Positions 35,047 to 44,385 of a DNA stretch of 64,000 nt are shown here, piece after piece. The stretch is from Bradyrhizobium sp. AZCC 1721. Its GTDB lineage: Bacteria; Pseudomonadota; Alphaproteobacteria; Rhizobiales; Xanthobacteraceae. The translations under genes and the position numbers were made by a program. The stretch lies in the NCBI RefSeq assembly GCF_036924715.1, contig NZ_JAZHSB010000001.1, forward strand, positions 4,083,001 through 4,147,000, given 5' to 3'. How positions within the stretch are numbered: position 1 is the stretch's first letter; each line of letters starts with the position of its first letter. The notes beneath the pieces are model-generated. The model was given only the letters and a program-made list of their open reading frames with translations, was not told where the DNA came from and did no database searches.

Positions 35047-35355
35047 CTAGCCCTTCATCAGATTGACGTCTTCAACCGCAATGGAACCGCGGTTGCGGAA
35101 ATAGACCACCAGCACCGCAAGACCGATCGCGGCTTCAGCGGCTGCAACCGTCAGCACCAGGAGCGCGAACACCTGGCCTACGATGTCGCCGAGGAAGGTC
35201 GAGAACGCCACCAGGTTGATGTTGACGGCGAGCAGGATCAGCTCGATCGACATCAGGATGACGATGATGTTCTTGCGGTTCAAGAAGATGCCAAGGATCC
35301 CGATCGTGAACAGGGTGGCGGCGACCGCGAGATAGTGGCCCAGACCGATCGTCAT
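35047..35355 (-). CDS. nuoK: NADH dehydrogenase I subunit K
   Basis: 102 residues from the ATG at 35353-35355, the standard NuoK length; a GTG three codons earlier would add MGE. ATGA overlap with the nuoJ stop supports the ATG. It has three membrane helices, with the buried glutamates in SIELILLAVNIN and AAAEAAIGLAV. Part of the quinone-proximal proton channel. Confidence 0.95.
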   Translation of the reverse strand: MTIGLGHYLAVAATLFTIGILGIFLNRKNIIVILMSIELILLAVNINLVAFSTFLGDIVGQVFALLVLTVAAAEAAIGLAVLVVYFRNRGSIAVEDVNLMKG

Positions 35356-35990
35356 TTCACCCACTCCGCCGCGTCCGAATCCTGCAGCCCCTGCCCCGAC
35401 GCCACCTTGCGCACGGCCATCGCGAGCTCCGGCGTCCGCGCGTTCTGCACGTTGATGTCCTGCCGCTTGACCTTCGCCTTGTGGCGCAGCGTCAGCACGA
35501 TGGCGCCGATCATCGCGACCAGAAGCACCATGCCGGCGATCTGGAAGTAATGGATGTACTTCGTATAGAGCACCAGCCCGAGCGCCTCGGTGTTGCTGAC
35601 ATTGGCCGGAATCGCAGCCGTAATCGATTTCGTCGTGCCGGGACTCATGACCCAGCCGCCGGCAACCAAAAGCAATTCGGCGAGGAAGATGCCGCCGATC
35701 ACCAGACCGATCGGCAGATATTCGATGAAGCCCTCACGCAGCTCGGTGAAATCGACGTCGAGCATCATGATCACGAACAGGAACAGCACCGCGACCGCGC
35801 CGACATAGACCACGATCAGCATCATGCCGAGGAATTCGGCGCCCATCAGCACGAACAGGCCGGACGCATTGACGAAGGCCAGGATCAGATACAGCACCGA
35901 GTGCACGGGATTGCGCGAGACAATCACCATCACAGCCGAGGCCACGCAGACGCCGGCGAAGAGGTAGAAGAACAGTGCGGGAAGGATCAT
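35352..35990 (-). CDS. nuoJ: NADH dehydrogenase I subunit J
   Basis: 212 residues, five membrane helices. It contains LFVLMGAEFLGMMLIVVYVGAVAVLFLFVIMML, whose third helix includes the pi-bulge and is central to coupling in complex I. It starts nine bases after nuoI and is translationally coupled to nuoK. Confidence 0.95.
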   Translation of the reverse strand: MILPALFFYLFAGVCVASAVMVIVSRNPVHSVLYLILAFVNASGLFVLMGAEFLGMMLIVVYVGAVAVLFLFVIMMLDVDFTELREGFIEYLPIGLVIGGIFLAELLLVAGGWVMSPGTTKSITAAIPANVSNTEALGLVLYTKYIHYFQIAGMVLLVAMIGAIVLTLRHKAKVKRQDINVQNARTPELAMAVRKVASGQGLQDSDAAEWVK

Positions 35991-35999
35991 ATCCTCACC

Positions 36000-36494
36000 T
36001 CACCGGTACGGCGCGTCGAGTTCGATGGCTTTCGCAATCTCGCGCTCCCAGCGGTCGCCATTGGCGAGCAGTTTCGCCTTGTCATAGTAGAGTTCCTCGC
36101 GGGTCTCGGTCGCGAATTCGAAATTCGGTCCCTCGACGATGGCATCGACCGGGCAGGCTTCCTGGCACAGGCCGCAATAGATGCATTTCACCATGTCGAT
36201 GTCGTAGCGCACGGTGCGCCGGGTGCCGTCGTTGCGGCGCGGGCCCGCCTCGATCGTGATCGCCTGCGCTGGGCAGATCGCCTCGCACAGCTTGCAGGCG
36301 ATACAGCGCTCTTCGCCGTTCGGATAGCGGCGCAGCGCATGTTCGCCGCGGAAGCGCGGCGAGATCGGGTTCTTCTCGAACGGATAGTTGATCGTCGGCT
36401 TCGGCTTGAAGAAATAGCGCATGGCGAGAAAGAACGCCGATACGAATTCGCTCAAGAGAAGCGCGCGAGCTGTTGCGTTGACGTTGACACTCAT
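36000..36494 (-). CDS. nuoI: NADH dehydrogenase I subunit I (two 4Fe-4S clusters)
   Basis: 164 residues from the ATG at 36492-36494; the frame runs further upstream but this lies in nuoH. Two ferredoxin motifs, CIACKLCEAICPAQ (about residue 64) and CIYCGLCQEACPVD (about 103), hold clusters N6a and N6b, which pass electrons to NuoB. An N-terminal amphipathic helix contacts the membrane arm. Confidence 0.95.
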   Translation of the reverse strand: MSVNVNATARALLLSEFVSAFFLAMRYFFKPKPTINYPFEKNPISPRFRGEHALRRYPNGEERCIACKLCEAICPAQAITIEAGPRRNDGTRRTVRYDIDMVKCIYCGLCQEACPVDAIVEGPNFEFATETREELYYDKAKLLANGDRWEREIAKAIELDAPYR

Positions 36495-36501
36495 GATGGC
36501 C

Positions 36502-37572
36502 TCACTTCGGCGCAATGCCGGCGAACTGCAGCACCGCGGCCACAATCACCACCATCGCCAGCGACAGCGGCAAAAACACCTTCCAGCCGAGCCGCATCAG
36601 TTGATCGTAGCGGTAGCGCGGCACGATCGCCTTCGCCATAGCGAACAGGAAGAACATGAAGAACAGTTTCAGCGCAAACCAGACTACACCCGGGATCCAG
36701 GTGAACGGCGGCAGCGCCACCGGCGGCAGCCAGCCGCCGAGGAACATGATCGTCGCCAGCGCGCACATCGTGGTGATCGCGACATATTCGCCGAGCATGA
36801 ACAACAGATACGGCGTCGAGCCGTATTCGACCATGAAGCCGGCCACCAGTTCGGACTCCGCTTCCACCAGATCGAACGGCGGACGGTTGGTCTCGGCCAG
36901 CGCCGAGACGTAGAACACCACGAACATCGGGAACAGCGGCCACACGTACCAGTTCAGGATGGTGAGCTGCGGCAGCCCGATCAGGCTGGCGAAGCCACGG
37001 GCATTCTGCGCTTCCACCACCGCCGAAAGGTTGAGCGAGCCGGCGCACAACAAAACCGTGATGATGACGAAGCCGATCGAGACCTCGTAGGAGACCATCT
37101 GCGCCGCGGAGCGAAGCGCCGCCAGGAACGGGTATTTCGAGTTCGACGACCAGCCGGCCATGATGATGCCGTAGATCGACAGCGACGAGATCGCGAAGAT
37201 GTAGAGAACGCCGACGTTGATATTGGCGATCACCCAGCCGGCATCCATCGGAATGACGGCCCAGGCGGCCAGCGCCAGCACGCAGGACACCAGCGGTGCC
37301 AGCAGAAACACACCCTTGTTGGAGCCGGACGGGATGATCGGCTCCTTCAGCACGAACTTCAAAAGGTCCGCGAAGGATTGCAGCAAGCCCCAGGGACCTA
37401 CTACGTTGGGGCCGCGGCGGATTTGCACCGCCGCCCAGATCTTGCGGTCGGCGAGCAGGATGTAGGCGATCGCGATCAGCAGCACGACGAGCAGCAGCAG
37501 GCTCTGCGCGACCATGATGATCAGCGGCCAGAGGAAGCCGGTCCAGAACGAGCTTGCGAAGAATTCAGCCAT
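36502..37572 (-). CDS. nuoH: NADH dehydrogenase I subunit H
   Basis: 356 residues, eight membrane helices. It has the quinone-tunnel motifs IQIRRGPNVVGPWGLLQSFAD (near residue 55) and ETNRPPFDLVEAESELVAGF (near 225). It forms the membrane end of the ubiquinone chamber. Spacings to nuoG (10 bases) and nuoI (7 bases) mark one operon. Confidence 0.95.
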   Translation of the reverse strand: MAEFFASSFWTGFLWPLIIMVAQSLLLLVVLLIAIAYILLADRKIWAAVQIRRGPNVVGPWGLLQSFADLLKFVLKEPIIPSGSNKGVFLLAPLVSCVLALAAWAVIPMDAGWVIANINVGVLYIFAISSLSIYGIIMAGWSSNSKYPFLAALRSAAQMVSYEVSIGFVIITVLLCAGSLNLSAVVEAQNARGFASLIGLPQLTILNWYVWPLFPMFVVFYVSALAETNRPPFDLVEAESELVAGFMVEYGSTPYLLFMLGEYVAITTMCALATIMFLGGWLPPVALPPFTWIPGVVWFALKLFFMFFLFAMAKAIVPRYRYDQLMRLGWKVFLPLSLAMVVIVAAVLQFAGIAPK

Positions 37573-37582
37573 CAGATCACGC

Positions 37583-39661
37583 TCACTCCGCTGCCGTCAG
37601 CATTTTCCCGGACGCCAGCCGGGAACATTCCGCCATCACCGCCGAGGCCCGCGCGATGGGGTTGGTCAGATAGAAATCCTCGACCGAACTCTTGAACGGG
37701 GTCTTGTCGACCTTGCCGCCCTTCTTGCCTGCGAGCGCCTTGACGTCACCTGCCTTGCCGGGCTCGTTCTGGTCGATCCGCATCAGATGCGGGAAGGCCT
37801 TGAACAGCGTCTGGCGCAGCGCCTGCAGCGAGTCATAGGGCAGCTTCTTGCCGAGCACGTCCGACAACGCGCGGACGATCGCCCAGTCCTCGCGCGCCTC
37901 TCCGGGCGGAAACGCCGCGCGGCTGGCGATCTGCGCCCTGCCCTCGGTGTTGACGTAGAGGCCGGACTTTTCGGTATAGGCTGCGCCCGGCAGGATGACG
38001 TCGGCGCGGTGCGCGCCGCGGTCGCCATGGGTGCCGATATAGACCACGAACGTGCCGTCCGGCACCTTAACCTCATCCGCTCCCAACAGAAAGAGCACGT
38101 CGAGCGTGCCGAACGTCGTCATCTGCGCCAGGTTGAGGCCACCTGCGCCTGCCGCAAAGCCGATATCGAGCGCGCCCGCGCGCGAGGCGGTATCCTGCAA
38201 AACGGCAAAGCCGTTCCAGCCGTCCTTGAGCGCGCCCGTGCCTGCCGCGACCTTGGCCGCCAGCGAAAGCACCGCCGCCCCGTCATGGCGCGCCAGCGAA
38301 CCGGCGCCGACCAGCACGATCGGGTTCTTGGCGCCCTTCAGCACCTCGACGAAGGAATGCTTGCCGCTGGCGAGTTCACCAAGCGTACCCGTGCCCGCGC
38401 CGAGATAGTCGTAGTCGTAGGTCAGATCGGCCTTGGCGCCGACGAGAGCGACCTTGAGCTGACCCGTGCGCCAGCGCTTGCGGATCCGCGCGTTGAGGAC
38501 GGCAGCTTCCTTGCGCGGATTGGAGCCGATGATCAGGAGCGCGTCGGCCTGCTCGATGCCCACAATGGTCGGATTGAAGATGTAGGTTGCCCGTCCCGCC
38601 TTGGGGTCGAAGGCGTCGCCGCCCTGCACCGCCAGATTGCTGGAGCCGTATCGGCCCAACAGATCCTTGAACGCGAACATCTCCTCGACCGCAGCGAGGT
38701 CACCGGCGATGGCTCCCATCCGCTTGCCGTCGCTCATCCTGACCTTGGCAGCGACCGCCGCGAAGGCCTCCTGCCACGACGCGGCGCGAAGCTTGCCGTT
38801 CTCGCGGACGTAGGGCCGGTCGAGCCGCTGCGTACGCAGGCCGTCGACGACGTGACGGGTCTTGTCGGAAATCCATTCCTCGTTCACCGCCTCGTTGATG
38901 CGCGGCAGGATCCGCATCACCTCGCGGCCACGGGTATCGACGCGGATCGCGGAACCTACGCCATCCATGACGTCCACCGACTGCGTCTTGCCGAGCTCCC
39001 ACGGACGCGCGGCGAAAGCATACGGCTTCGAGGTCAGCGCGCCCACGGGACAGATATCGACGAGGTTGCCCTGCAGCTCGGAAGTCAGCGCCTGCTCCAG
39101 ATAGGTCGTGATCTCCATGTCCTCGCCGCGCCCGGTGGCACCCATTTCCGGCGTGCCGCAGACTTCGGCGGAGAAGCGGACACAGCGCGTGCACTGGATG
39201 CAGCGGTTCATCGAGGTCTTGACCAGCGCGCCCAGATATTTGTCCTCGACCGCGCGCTTGTTCTCGGCAAAGCGCGAGGTGTCGACGCCATAGCCCATCG
39301 CCTGGTCCTGCAGATCGCACTCACCACCCTGGTCGCAGATCGGGCAATCCAGCGGGTGGTTGATCAGCAAGAATTCCATCACGCCTTCGCGTGCCTTCCT
39401 GACCATCGGCGAACGCGTGGAAATCTCCGGCGGCTCGCCCTTGGGGCCGGGCCGGCAATCGCGCACGCCCCAGGCGCAGCTTGCGACCGGCTTCGGGCCG
39501 CCCTTTATCTCGACGAGGCACATTCGGCAATTGCCGGCGATCGACAGCCGCTCGTGGTAGCAGAAGCGCGGGATTTCGGCGCCCGCGGCCTCGCACGCCT
39601 GCAACAGGGTGTACTCCGCAGGCACATCGATCTCTTTGCCGTCGATGATGAGTTTGGTCAT
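37583..39661 (-). CDS. nuoG: NADH dehydrogenase I subunit G
   Basis: 692 residues. An N-terminal 2Fe-2S domain (YHERLSIAGNCRMCLVEI), then the His-Cys 4Fe-4S site (HPLDCPICDQGGECDLQDQAM) and a third binding site (RCIQCTRCVRFSAEV), and a C-terminal molybdopterin-oxidoreductase-like domain without catalytic cofactor residues. It carries electrons between NuoE/NuoF and NuoI. The C-terminal domain is short compared with the E. coli subunit (about 900 residues), which is normal for alphaproteobacteria. In the operon, the gene before it is not nuoF directly but the small membrane protein gene at 39669-40164. Confidence 0.94.
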   Translation of the reverse strand: MTKLIIDGKEIDVPAEYTLLQACEAAGAEIPRFCYHERLSIAGNCRMCLVEIKGGPKPVASCAWGVRDCRPGPKGEPPEISTRSPMVRKAREGVMEFLLINHPLDCPICDQGGECDLQDQAMGYGVDTSRFAENKRAVEDKYLGALVKTSMNRCIQCTRCVRFSAEVCGTPEMGATGRGEDMEITTYLEQALTSELQGNLVDICPVGALTSKPYAFAARPWELGKTQSVDVMDGVGSAIRVDTRGREVMRILPRINEAVNEEWISDKTRHVVDGLRTQRLDRPYVRENGKLRAASWQEAFAAVAAKVRMSDGKRMGAIAGDLAAVEEMFAFKDLLGRYGSSNLAVQGGDAFDPKAGRATYIFNPTIVGIEQADALLIIGSNPRKEAAVLNARIRKRWRTGQLKVALVGAKADLTYDYDYLGAGTGTLGELASGKHSFVEVLKGAKNPIVLVGAGSLARHDGAAVLSLAAKVAAGTGALKDGWNGFAVLQDTASRAGALDIGFAAGAGGLNLAQMTTFGTLDVLFLLGADEVKVPDGTFVVYIGTHGDRGAHRADVILPGAAYTEKSGLYVNTEGRAQIASRAAFPPGEAREDWAIVRALSDVLGKKLPYDSLQALRQTLFKAFPHLMRIDQNEPGKAGDVKALAGKKGGKVDKTPFKSSVEDFYLTNPIARASAVMAECSRLASGKMLTAAE

Positions 39662-39668
39662 TGCTGTC

Positions 39669-40164
39669 TCAAGTCTTTCCCAGCTTGCAGTCTGGCGGTG
39701 TAACGCTGGCGGTCTTCAGCGCCGTCTTGATCCATTTCTGGGTCTCGGCGCCATAGGTGGCGAGATAGGCCGGCTGCGCCGCATTCTTCTCGCACAGGAA
39801 CGGCAGATGCGGCTTCAGGTCGTAATCGCAGGACGCCAGCCACTCGCGCTTTCCGGAGAACGCGCCGATCGCTTCCTCGCAGGCATAGAGGAAGTACGTG
39901 ATGAAGCTTTCATACTGAACCTGCTCATCGCCGCCGGCGGCCTTGATCTTCTCGTAGTCCGGCTGCGCAAATTTCGGATTCTTGAACGCCAGATCGGTGT
40001 AGCCCCAGATATGCCTGCCGCGCACTCGCGGCGCGGTTGTTGGTGCGGATTTCGTTGATCTGGAACAGGATCGCAACAAAGCCGAGCAGCGCCACGGCCG
40101 CCTGCGCCATTTGCGCCAGCGTCCCGTATCTCTGCCACCAGAAGCTCGGTTGCGACATCGGCAT
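39669..40164 (-). pseudogene. Unrecognised small membrane protein inside the nuo operon, frameshifted
   Basis: On the minus strand a frame starts at the ATG at 40162-40164, overlapping the nuoF stop (TGATG). It reads MPMSQPSFWWQRYGTLAQ, then one hydrophobic helix (AAVALLGFVAILFQINEI). Near 40003-40006 a G4 run shifts it. With three Gs it continues from RQAYLGYTDLAFKNPKFAQP into the second frame, ending at 39669 (repaired length about 164 residues). The C-terminal part is polar with three cysteines and FITYFLYACEEAIGAFSG. It has one membrane anchor and an exposed domain. I do not recognise the family. Its coupling to nuoF and the eight-base gap to nuoG suggest cotranscription with complex I. 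Decay or sequencing error cannot be separated here. Confidence 0.7.
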
Positions 40165-41489
40165 CACTCCGCCGCGACCAGATTCTCGGGATCGCGCACG
40201 CCGGCATCGTCGATGTCGGCCTTATGCGAATACTGGTCGATGCGCGCCTCGATCTCGTGGCGGAAATGCGCGATCAGGCCCTGGATCGGCCAGGCGGCAG
40301 CGTCGCCGAGCGCGCAAATGGTATGGCCTTCGACCTGTTTTGTAACCTCCAGCAGCATGTCGATCTCGCGCTTATGGGCGCGGCCCTCGGCCATCCGCGT
40401 CAAGACGCGCCACATCCAGCCTGTGCCTTCGCGGCATGGCGTGCACTGGCCGCAGCTCTCGTGCTTGTAGAAATAGGAGATGCGCGCGATCGCCCGGATC
40501 AGGTCCGTCGACTTGTCCATCACGATCACGGCCGCGGTGCCGAGGCCGGAGCGCAGCTTGCTTAGGCTGTCAAAATCCATCGGCGTGTCGATGATCTGCT
40601 CGGCCGGCACCATGCGCACCGACGAGCCGCCGGGGATCACGGCTTTCAGATTGTCCCAGCCGCCGCGAATGCCGCCGCAATGGCGCTCGATCAGCTCACG
40701 GAACGGAATCCCCATCTCCTCTTCGACGTTGCAGGGCCGCTCGACATGACCGGAGACGCAGAACAGCTTTGTGCCGACATTGTTGGGCCGGCCGATGGCC
40801 GCGAACCACGCCGCGCCGCGCCTGAGGATGTCGGGCGCAACCGCGATGGACTCGACGTTGTTGACGGTGGTCGGGCAGCCATAGAGACCGACATTGGCCG
40901 GGAATGGCGGCTTCAGCCGCGGCTGGCCCTTCTTGCCCTCCAGGCTTTCCAGCAGCGCCGTCTCTTCGCCGCAGATATAGGCGCCGGCGCCATGCGCGAC
41001 ATAGACGTCGAACGGCCAGCCATTGATGTTGTCCTTGCCGACCAGTTTTGCGTCATAGGCCTGGTCGATCGCGGCCTGCAGGCGCTCCCGCTCGCGGATG
41101 AACTCGCCGCGCACATAGATGTAGCAGGCATGCGCGCCCATCGCGTAGCTCGCCAGCAGGCAGCCCTCGACCAGGAGATGCGGGTCGTGCCGCATGATCT
41201 CGCGGTCCTTGCAGGTGCCGGGCTCGGATTCGTCGGCGTTGACTACGAGATAGCTCGGCCGGCCGTCGGTCGATTCCTTCGGCATGAACGACCATTTCAG
41301 GCCGGTCGGAAAGCCCGCGCCGCCGCGCCCCCGCAGGCCGGAGGCCTTCATCTCGTTGATGATCCAGTCGCGGCCCTTGTCGACGATCGCCTTGGTGCCG
41401 TCCCACGCGCCGCGGCGGCGCGCACCCTCCAGCCCCCAATCGTGGAGGCCATAAAGGTTCTTGAAGATGCGATCCTTGTCGTCGAGCAT
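40164..41489 (-). CDS. nuoF: NADH dehydrogenase I subunit F (NADH/FMN binding)
   Basis: 441 residues. NADH-binding GRGGAGFPTGLKWSFMP (about residue 54), FMN-binding GAGAYICGEETALLESLEG (about 170), and the N3 4Fe-4S motif SCGQCTPCREGT (about 346). It takes electrons from NADH and passes them through FMN into the cluster chain. Followed by the overlapping gene at 39669-40164; nuoE is 118 bases upstream. Confidence 0.95.
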   Translation of the reverse strand: MLDDKDRIFKNLYGLHDWGLEGARRRGAWDGTKAIVDKGRDWIINEMKASGLRGRGGAGFPTGLKWSFMPKESTDGRPSYLVVNADESEPGTCKDREIMRHDPHLLVEGCLLASYAMGAHACYIYVRGEFIRERERLQAAIDQAYDAKLVGKDNINGWPFDVYVAHGAGAYICGEETALLESLEGKKGQPRLKPPFPANVGLYGCPTTVNNVESIAVAPDILRRGAAWFAAIGRPNNVGTKLFCVSGHVERPCNVEEEMGIPFRELIERHCGGIRGGWDNLKAVIPGGSSVRMVPAEQIIDTPMDFDSLSKLRSGLGTAAVIVMDKSTDLIRAIARISYFYKHESCGQCTPCREGTGWMWRVLTRMAEGRAHKREIDMLLEVTKQVEGHTICALGDAAAWPIQGLIAHFRHEIEARIDQYSHKADIDDAGVRDPENLVAAE

Positions 41490-41607
41490 GACTTGAAGCT
41501 TCCTCAGATCAGCGATTGGACTGCGCGCAGGCGAGCCCCGGCACAGCGTGACTTCTCCATCACGCGGCCCCTCTCCGGCCGGTTTACGGACAATGTAGCG
41601 TCACGCC

Positions 41608-42219
41608 TCATGTAGGTTCCTTCAGCGTCGTCGGCCCGCCCACAGGCGCCGAGAACTGACGGTCGATCTGCGGTCCGGGCTTCGGCGGATTGCCCGAGGC
41701 AAAGCCGTCCAGCACCTTGCCGAAACTTTCCTTGGTCAGGTCCTCGTAGGTGTCCTTCCAGATCTGCACCATCGGCGCGTTCACGCAGGCGCCCAGGCAC
41801 TCGACCTCTTCCCAACTGAAATTGCCGTCCTTCGACAGGTGGAAGGGCTCGTGATGGATGCGGCTTTGGCACACCTCGATCAGGTCGCCGGCGCCGCGCA
41901 AGCGGCACGGCGTGGTGCCGCACACCTGCACATGGGCCTTCTTGCCGACCGGCTGCAACTGGAACATAGTGTAGAAGGTCGCCACTTCCAGCACGCGGAT
42001 GTAGGGCATGTCGAGCAGGTCGGCGACCACGCGGATCGCGGCTTCCGAGACCCACCCCTCATGCTGCTCCTGCGCGCGCCACAGGATCGCGATCACAGCG
42101 GAGGCCTGACGGCCCGGCGGATACTTTGCGATCTGCGCCTTGGCCCAGGCGAGATTCTCGTCCGTGAACGCAAAGCTCGCGGGCTGCACTTCTTTAGGGG
42201 CGAGGCGGCGGACGGACAT
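41608..42219 (-). CDS. nuoE: NADH dehydrogenase I subunit E
   Basis: 203 residues of thioredoxin-like fold with four 2Fe-2S cysteines: C in QVCGTTPCRLRG (two, five apart) and C in ECLGACVNAPM (two, four apart), the N1a cluster. The C-terminal tail is proline-rich. It pairs with NuoF. The gap of 118 bases to nuoF is the largest inside nuoA-L and may hold an internal promoter. Confidence 0.94.
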   Translation of the reverse strand: MSVRRLAPKEVQPASFAFTDENLAWAKAQIAKYPPGRQASAVIAILWRAQEQHEGWVSEAAIRVVADLLDMPYIRVLEVATFYTMFQLQPVGKKAHVQVCGTTPCRLRGAGDLIEVCQSRIHHEPFHLSKDGNFSWEEVECLGACVNAPMVQIWKDTYEDLTKESFGKVLDGFASGNPPKPGPQIDRQFSAPVGGPTTLKEPT

Positions 42220-42230
42220 CGTTCAGTCTC

Positions 42231-43190
42231 TCATTGCACGCGGCGCGCAGCTTTCGCATTGAGCGCATCAATCCGGGCGAGCCAGAAGGCGCTTGCGGTG
42301 CCGAACACGTTGTAGCCGACATGGGTTGAAACCTTGATCCGATCCAGAATCGAAAGGTCGGTCACGGTTTCAAGGCGATGGCTGCGCGGATCGTAGACGA
42401 TCAGCTTCAGCGGGGTCTGTTCGAGGATATAGCGCGACACGGTGTGCTCGGGATCGTTGCCGTGCTCCTCGCACAGCAAGACGCTGTCGATCTGCATCAG
42501 CCGCGCGCCGCCCTTCATGGCCTCGATCTCGACGCCTTCGACGTCGAGCTTGATCAGGTATTTTCCATCCGCGGCGACCTTGCCGTCATCGAGCAGATTG
42601 TCGAGCGCGATGACCGGCACTTCCTCGCCGTCCGACTGGTCGCCGGCGATGCTGAACGCCTCATGCTTGGTGCCGGACAGGCGCGCGGTGCCGCGCGCGG
42701 CGCCGATCGCGCTTTTCATCACCTCGAAACGGTTGCCGTTGATTTTGGCGTTGTTGGCCAGCTTCGGGAAATTCTGCCCCGAGGGCTCGATCGCGATCGC
42801 CTTGTGCGAACCGAAGGGTTTGCTCGACACCAGGACCGACCAGTAGCCGTAATTGGCGCCGCAATCGAGCAGTGTGTAGTCGACGTCGGCGGAGTCCTTG
42901 AACAGCAGCTCCAGCTCGTCCTCGTAGCTATAGGTGCGGTTGAGCAGCTTGCTCCAGTAGCCGTCGCCATAGGGAAATTCGAAGATGGCGTCGGGATTGA
43001 GTTTGATCTGGATGCCGCGCTCGGGCAGCGTGGTGCGCAACAGATTGGCGCAGAGGTTGTAGCCGCGATGCGAAAAATTCGACGCCACCTTCGACCCTAG
43101 TGCCAGCGCTACAGCAGCCAAACGCTCCCATGCGTTCGCGCCCTCGAGCACGCCCGAAGCCCGGTCAAACTGGATGGGCGCCTGGGCCAT
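42231..43190 (-). CDS. FkbM-family SAM-dependent methyltransferase inside the nuo operon
   Basis: 319 residues from the ATG at 43188-43190, which overlaps the nuoD stop by one base (TGATG), so translation is coupled. After an N-terminal region of about 100 residues, the Rossmann SAM site is LLDCGANYGYWSVLVSS (about residue 110). AIAIEPSGQNFPKLANNAKIN is the acidic ribose-binding strand (Glu), and KLDVEGVEIEAMKGG is the FkbM signature (about 225). FkbM enzymes commonly O-methylate sugars or small molecules, but some act on proteins. Being between nuoD and nuoE, co-expressed with complex I, it could modify a complex I subunit or quinone-site component; this is inference only. The length fits the family. 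Confidence 0.88.
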   Translation of the reverse strand: MAQAPIQFDRASGVLEGANAWERLAAVALALGSKVASNFSHRGYNLCANLLRTTLPERGIQIKLNPDAIFEFPYGDGYWSKLLNRTYSYEDELELLFKDSADVDYTLLDCGANYGYWSVLVSSKPFGSHKAIAIEPSGQNFPKLANNAKINGNRFEVMKSAIGAARGTARLSGTKHEAFSIAGDQSDGEEVPVIALDNLLDDGKVAADGKYLIKLDVEGVEIEAMKGGARLMQIDSVLLCEEHGNDPEHTVSRYILEQTPLKLIVYDPRSHRLETVTDLSILDRIKVSTHVGYNVFGTASAFWLARIDALNAKAARRVQ

Positions 43191-44383
43191 CACCGATCGA
43201 CCTCTCCGAACACGATGTCGAGGGAACCTAAAATGGCCGAGACGTCGGCGAGCAGATGACCGCGGCAGATGAAGTCCATCGCCTGCAGATGGGCAAAGCC
43301 CGGTGCGCGGATCTTGCACTTGTAAGGTTTGTTGGTGCCATCGGAGACCAGGTAGACGCCGAACTCGCCTTTCGGCGCCTCGACCGCGGCATAGACCTCG
43401 CCGGCGGGCACGTGCACGCCTTCGGTGTAGAGCTTGAAGTGATGGATCAGCGCTTCCATCGAACGCTTCATCTCGCCGCGCCGCGGTGGTGCGATCTTGT
43501 TGTCCTCGACGACGACAGGCCCCTGCCCGTCAGGCGAGTTCAGCTTCGCGATGCACTGCCTCATGATGCGGACCGACTGGCGCATCTCTTCCATGCGGAT
43601 CAGGTAGCGATCGTAGCAGTCGCCGTTCTTGCCGATCGGAATGTCGAAATCCATCTCGGCGTAGCACTCGTAGGGCTGCGCCTTGCGCAGGTCCCAGGCC
43701 GCGCCGGAGCCGCGCACCATCACGCCCGAAAAGCCCCACTCCCAGGCCTGCTGCAGCGACACCACGCCGATATCGACGTTGCGCTGCTTGAAGATGCGGT
43801 TGCCGGTCAGCAGCGTGTCGAGGTCGGCGACGACCTGCAGGAACGGATCGCACCAAGCGTCGATATCATCGATCAGTTTCTGCGGCAGATCCTGGTGCAC
43901 GCCACCGACGCGGAAATACGCCGCATGCATGCGGGAGCCGGAGGCGCGCTCGTAAAATTGCATCAGCTTTTCGCGCTCTTCAAAACCCCACAGCGGCGGG
44001 GTCAGCGCGCCGACGTCCATCGCCTGCGTGGTGACGTTGAGCAGATGCGACAGGATGCGGCCGATCTCGCAGTAGAGCACGCGGATCAGTTGGCCGCGGC
44101 GCGGCACCGTGATGCCGAGCAGCTTTTCCGCCGCGAGGCAGAAGGCGTGCTCCTGGTTCATCGGCGCGACGTAATCGAGCCGATCGAAATAGGGGATCGC
44201 CTGAAGGTAGGTCTTGTGCTCGATCAGCTTCTCGGTGCCGCGATGCAGCAAGCCGATATGCGGATCAACACGCTCGACAACCTCGCCGTCCAGCTCCAGC
44301 ACAAGGCGCAGCACGCCGTGCGCGGCCGGATGTTGCGGCCCAAAATTGATCGTGAAGTTACGCAGGTTCTGCTGTTCGTTCAT
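43190..44383 (-). CDS. nuoD: NADH dehydrogenase I subunit D
   Basis: 397 residues, the 49-kDa subunit. It starts NFTINFGPQHPAAHGVLRLVL, with the conserved histidine that contacts quinone, and contains IGLLHRGTEKLIE, YVAPMNQEHAFCLAAE and the C-terminal RAPGFAHLQAMDFICRGHLL. It makes the ubiquinone-reduction site with NuoB. NuoC and NuoD are separate genes, with two bases between. Confidence 0.95.
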   Translation of the reverse strand: MNEQQNLRNFTINFGPQHPAAHGVLRLVLELDGEVVERVDPHIGLLHRGTEKLIEHKTYLQAIPYFDRLDYVAPMNQEHAFCLAAEKLLGITVPRRGQLIRVLYCEIGRILSHLLNVTTQAMDVGALTPPLWGFEEREKLMQFYERASGSRMHAAYFRVGGVHQDLPQKLIDDIDAWCDPFLQVVADLDTLLTGNRIFKQRNVDIGVVSLQQAWEWGFSGVMVRGSGAAWDLRKAQPYECYAEMDFDIPIGKNGDCYDRYLIRMEEMRQSVRIMRQCIAKLNSPDGQGPVVVEDNKIAPPRRGEMKRSMEALIHHFKLYTEGVHVPAGEVYAAVEAPKGEFGVYLVSDGTNKPYKCKIRAPGFAHLQAMDFICRGHLLADVSAILGSLDIVFGEVDR

Positions 44384-44385
44384 GG

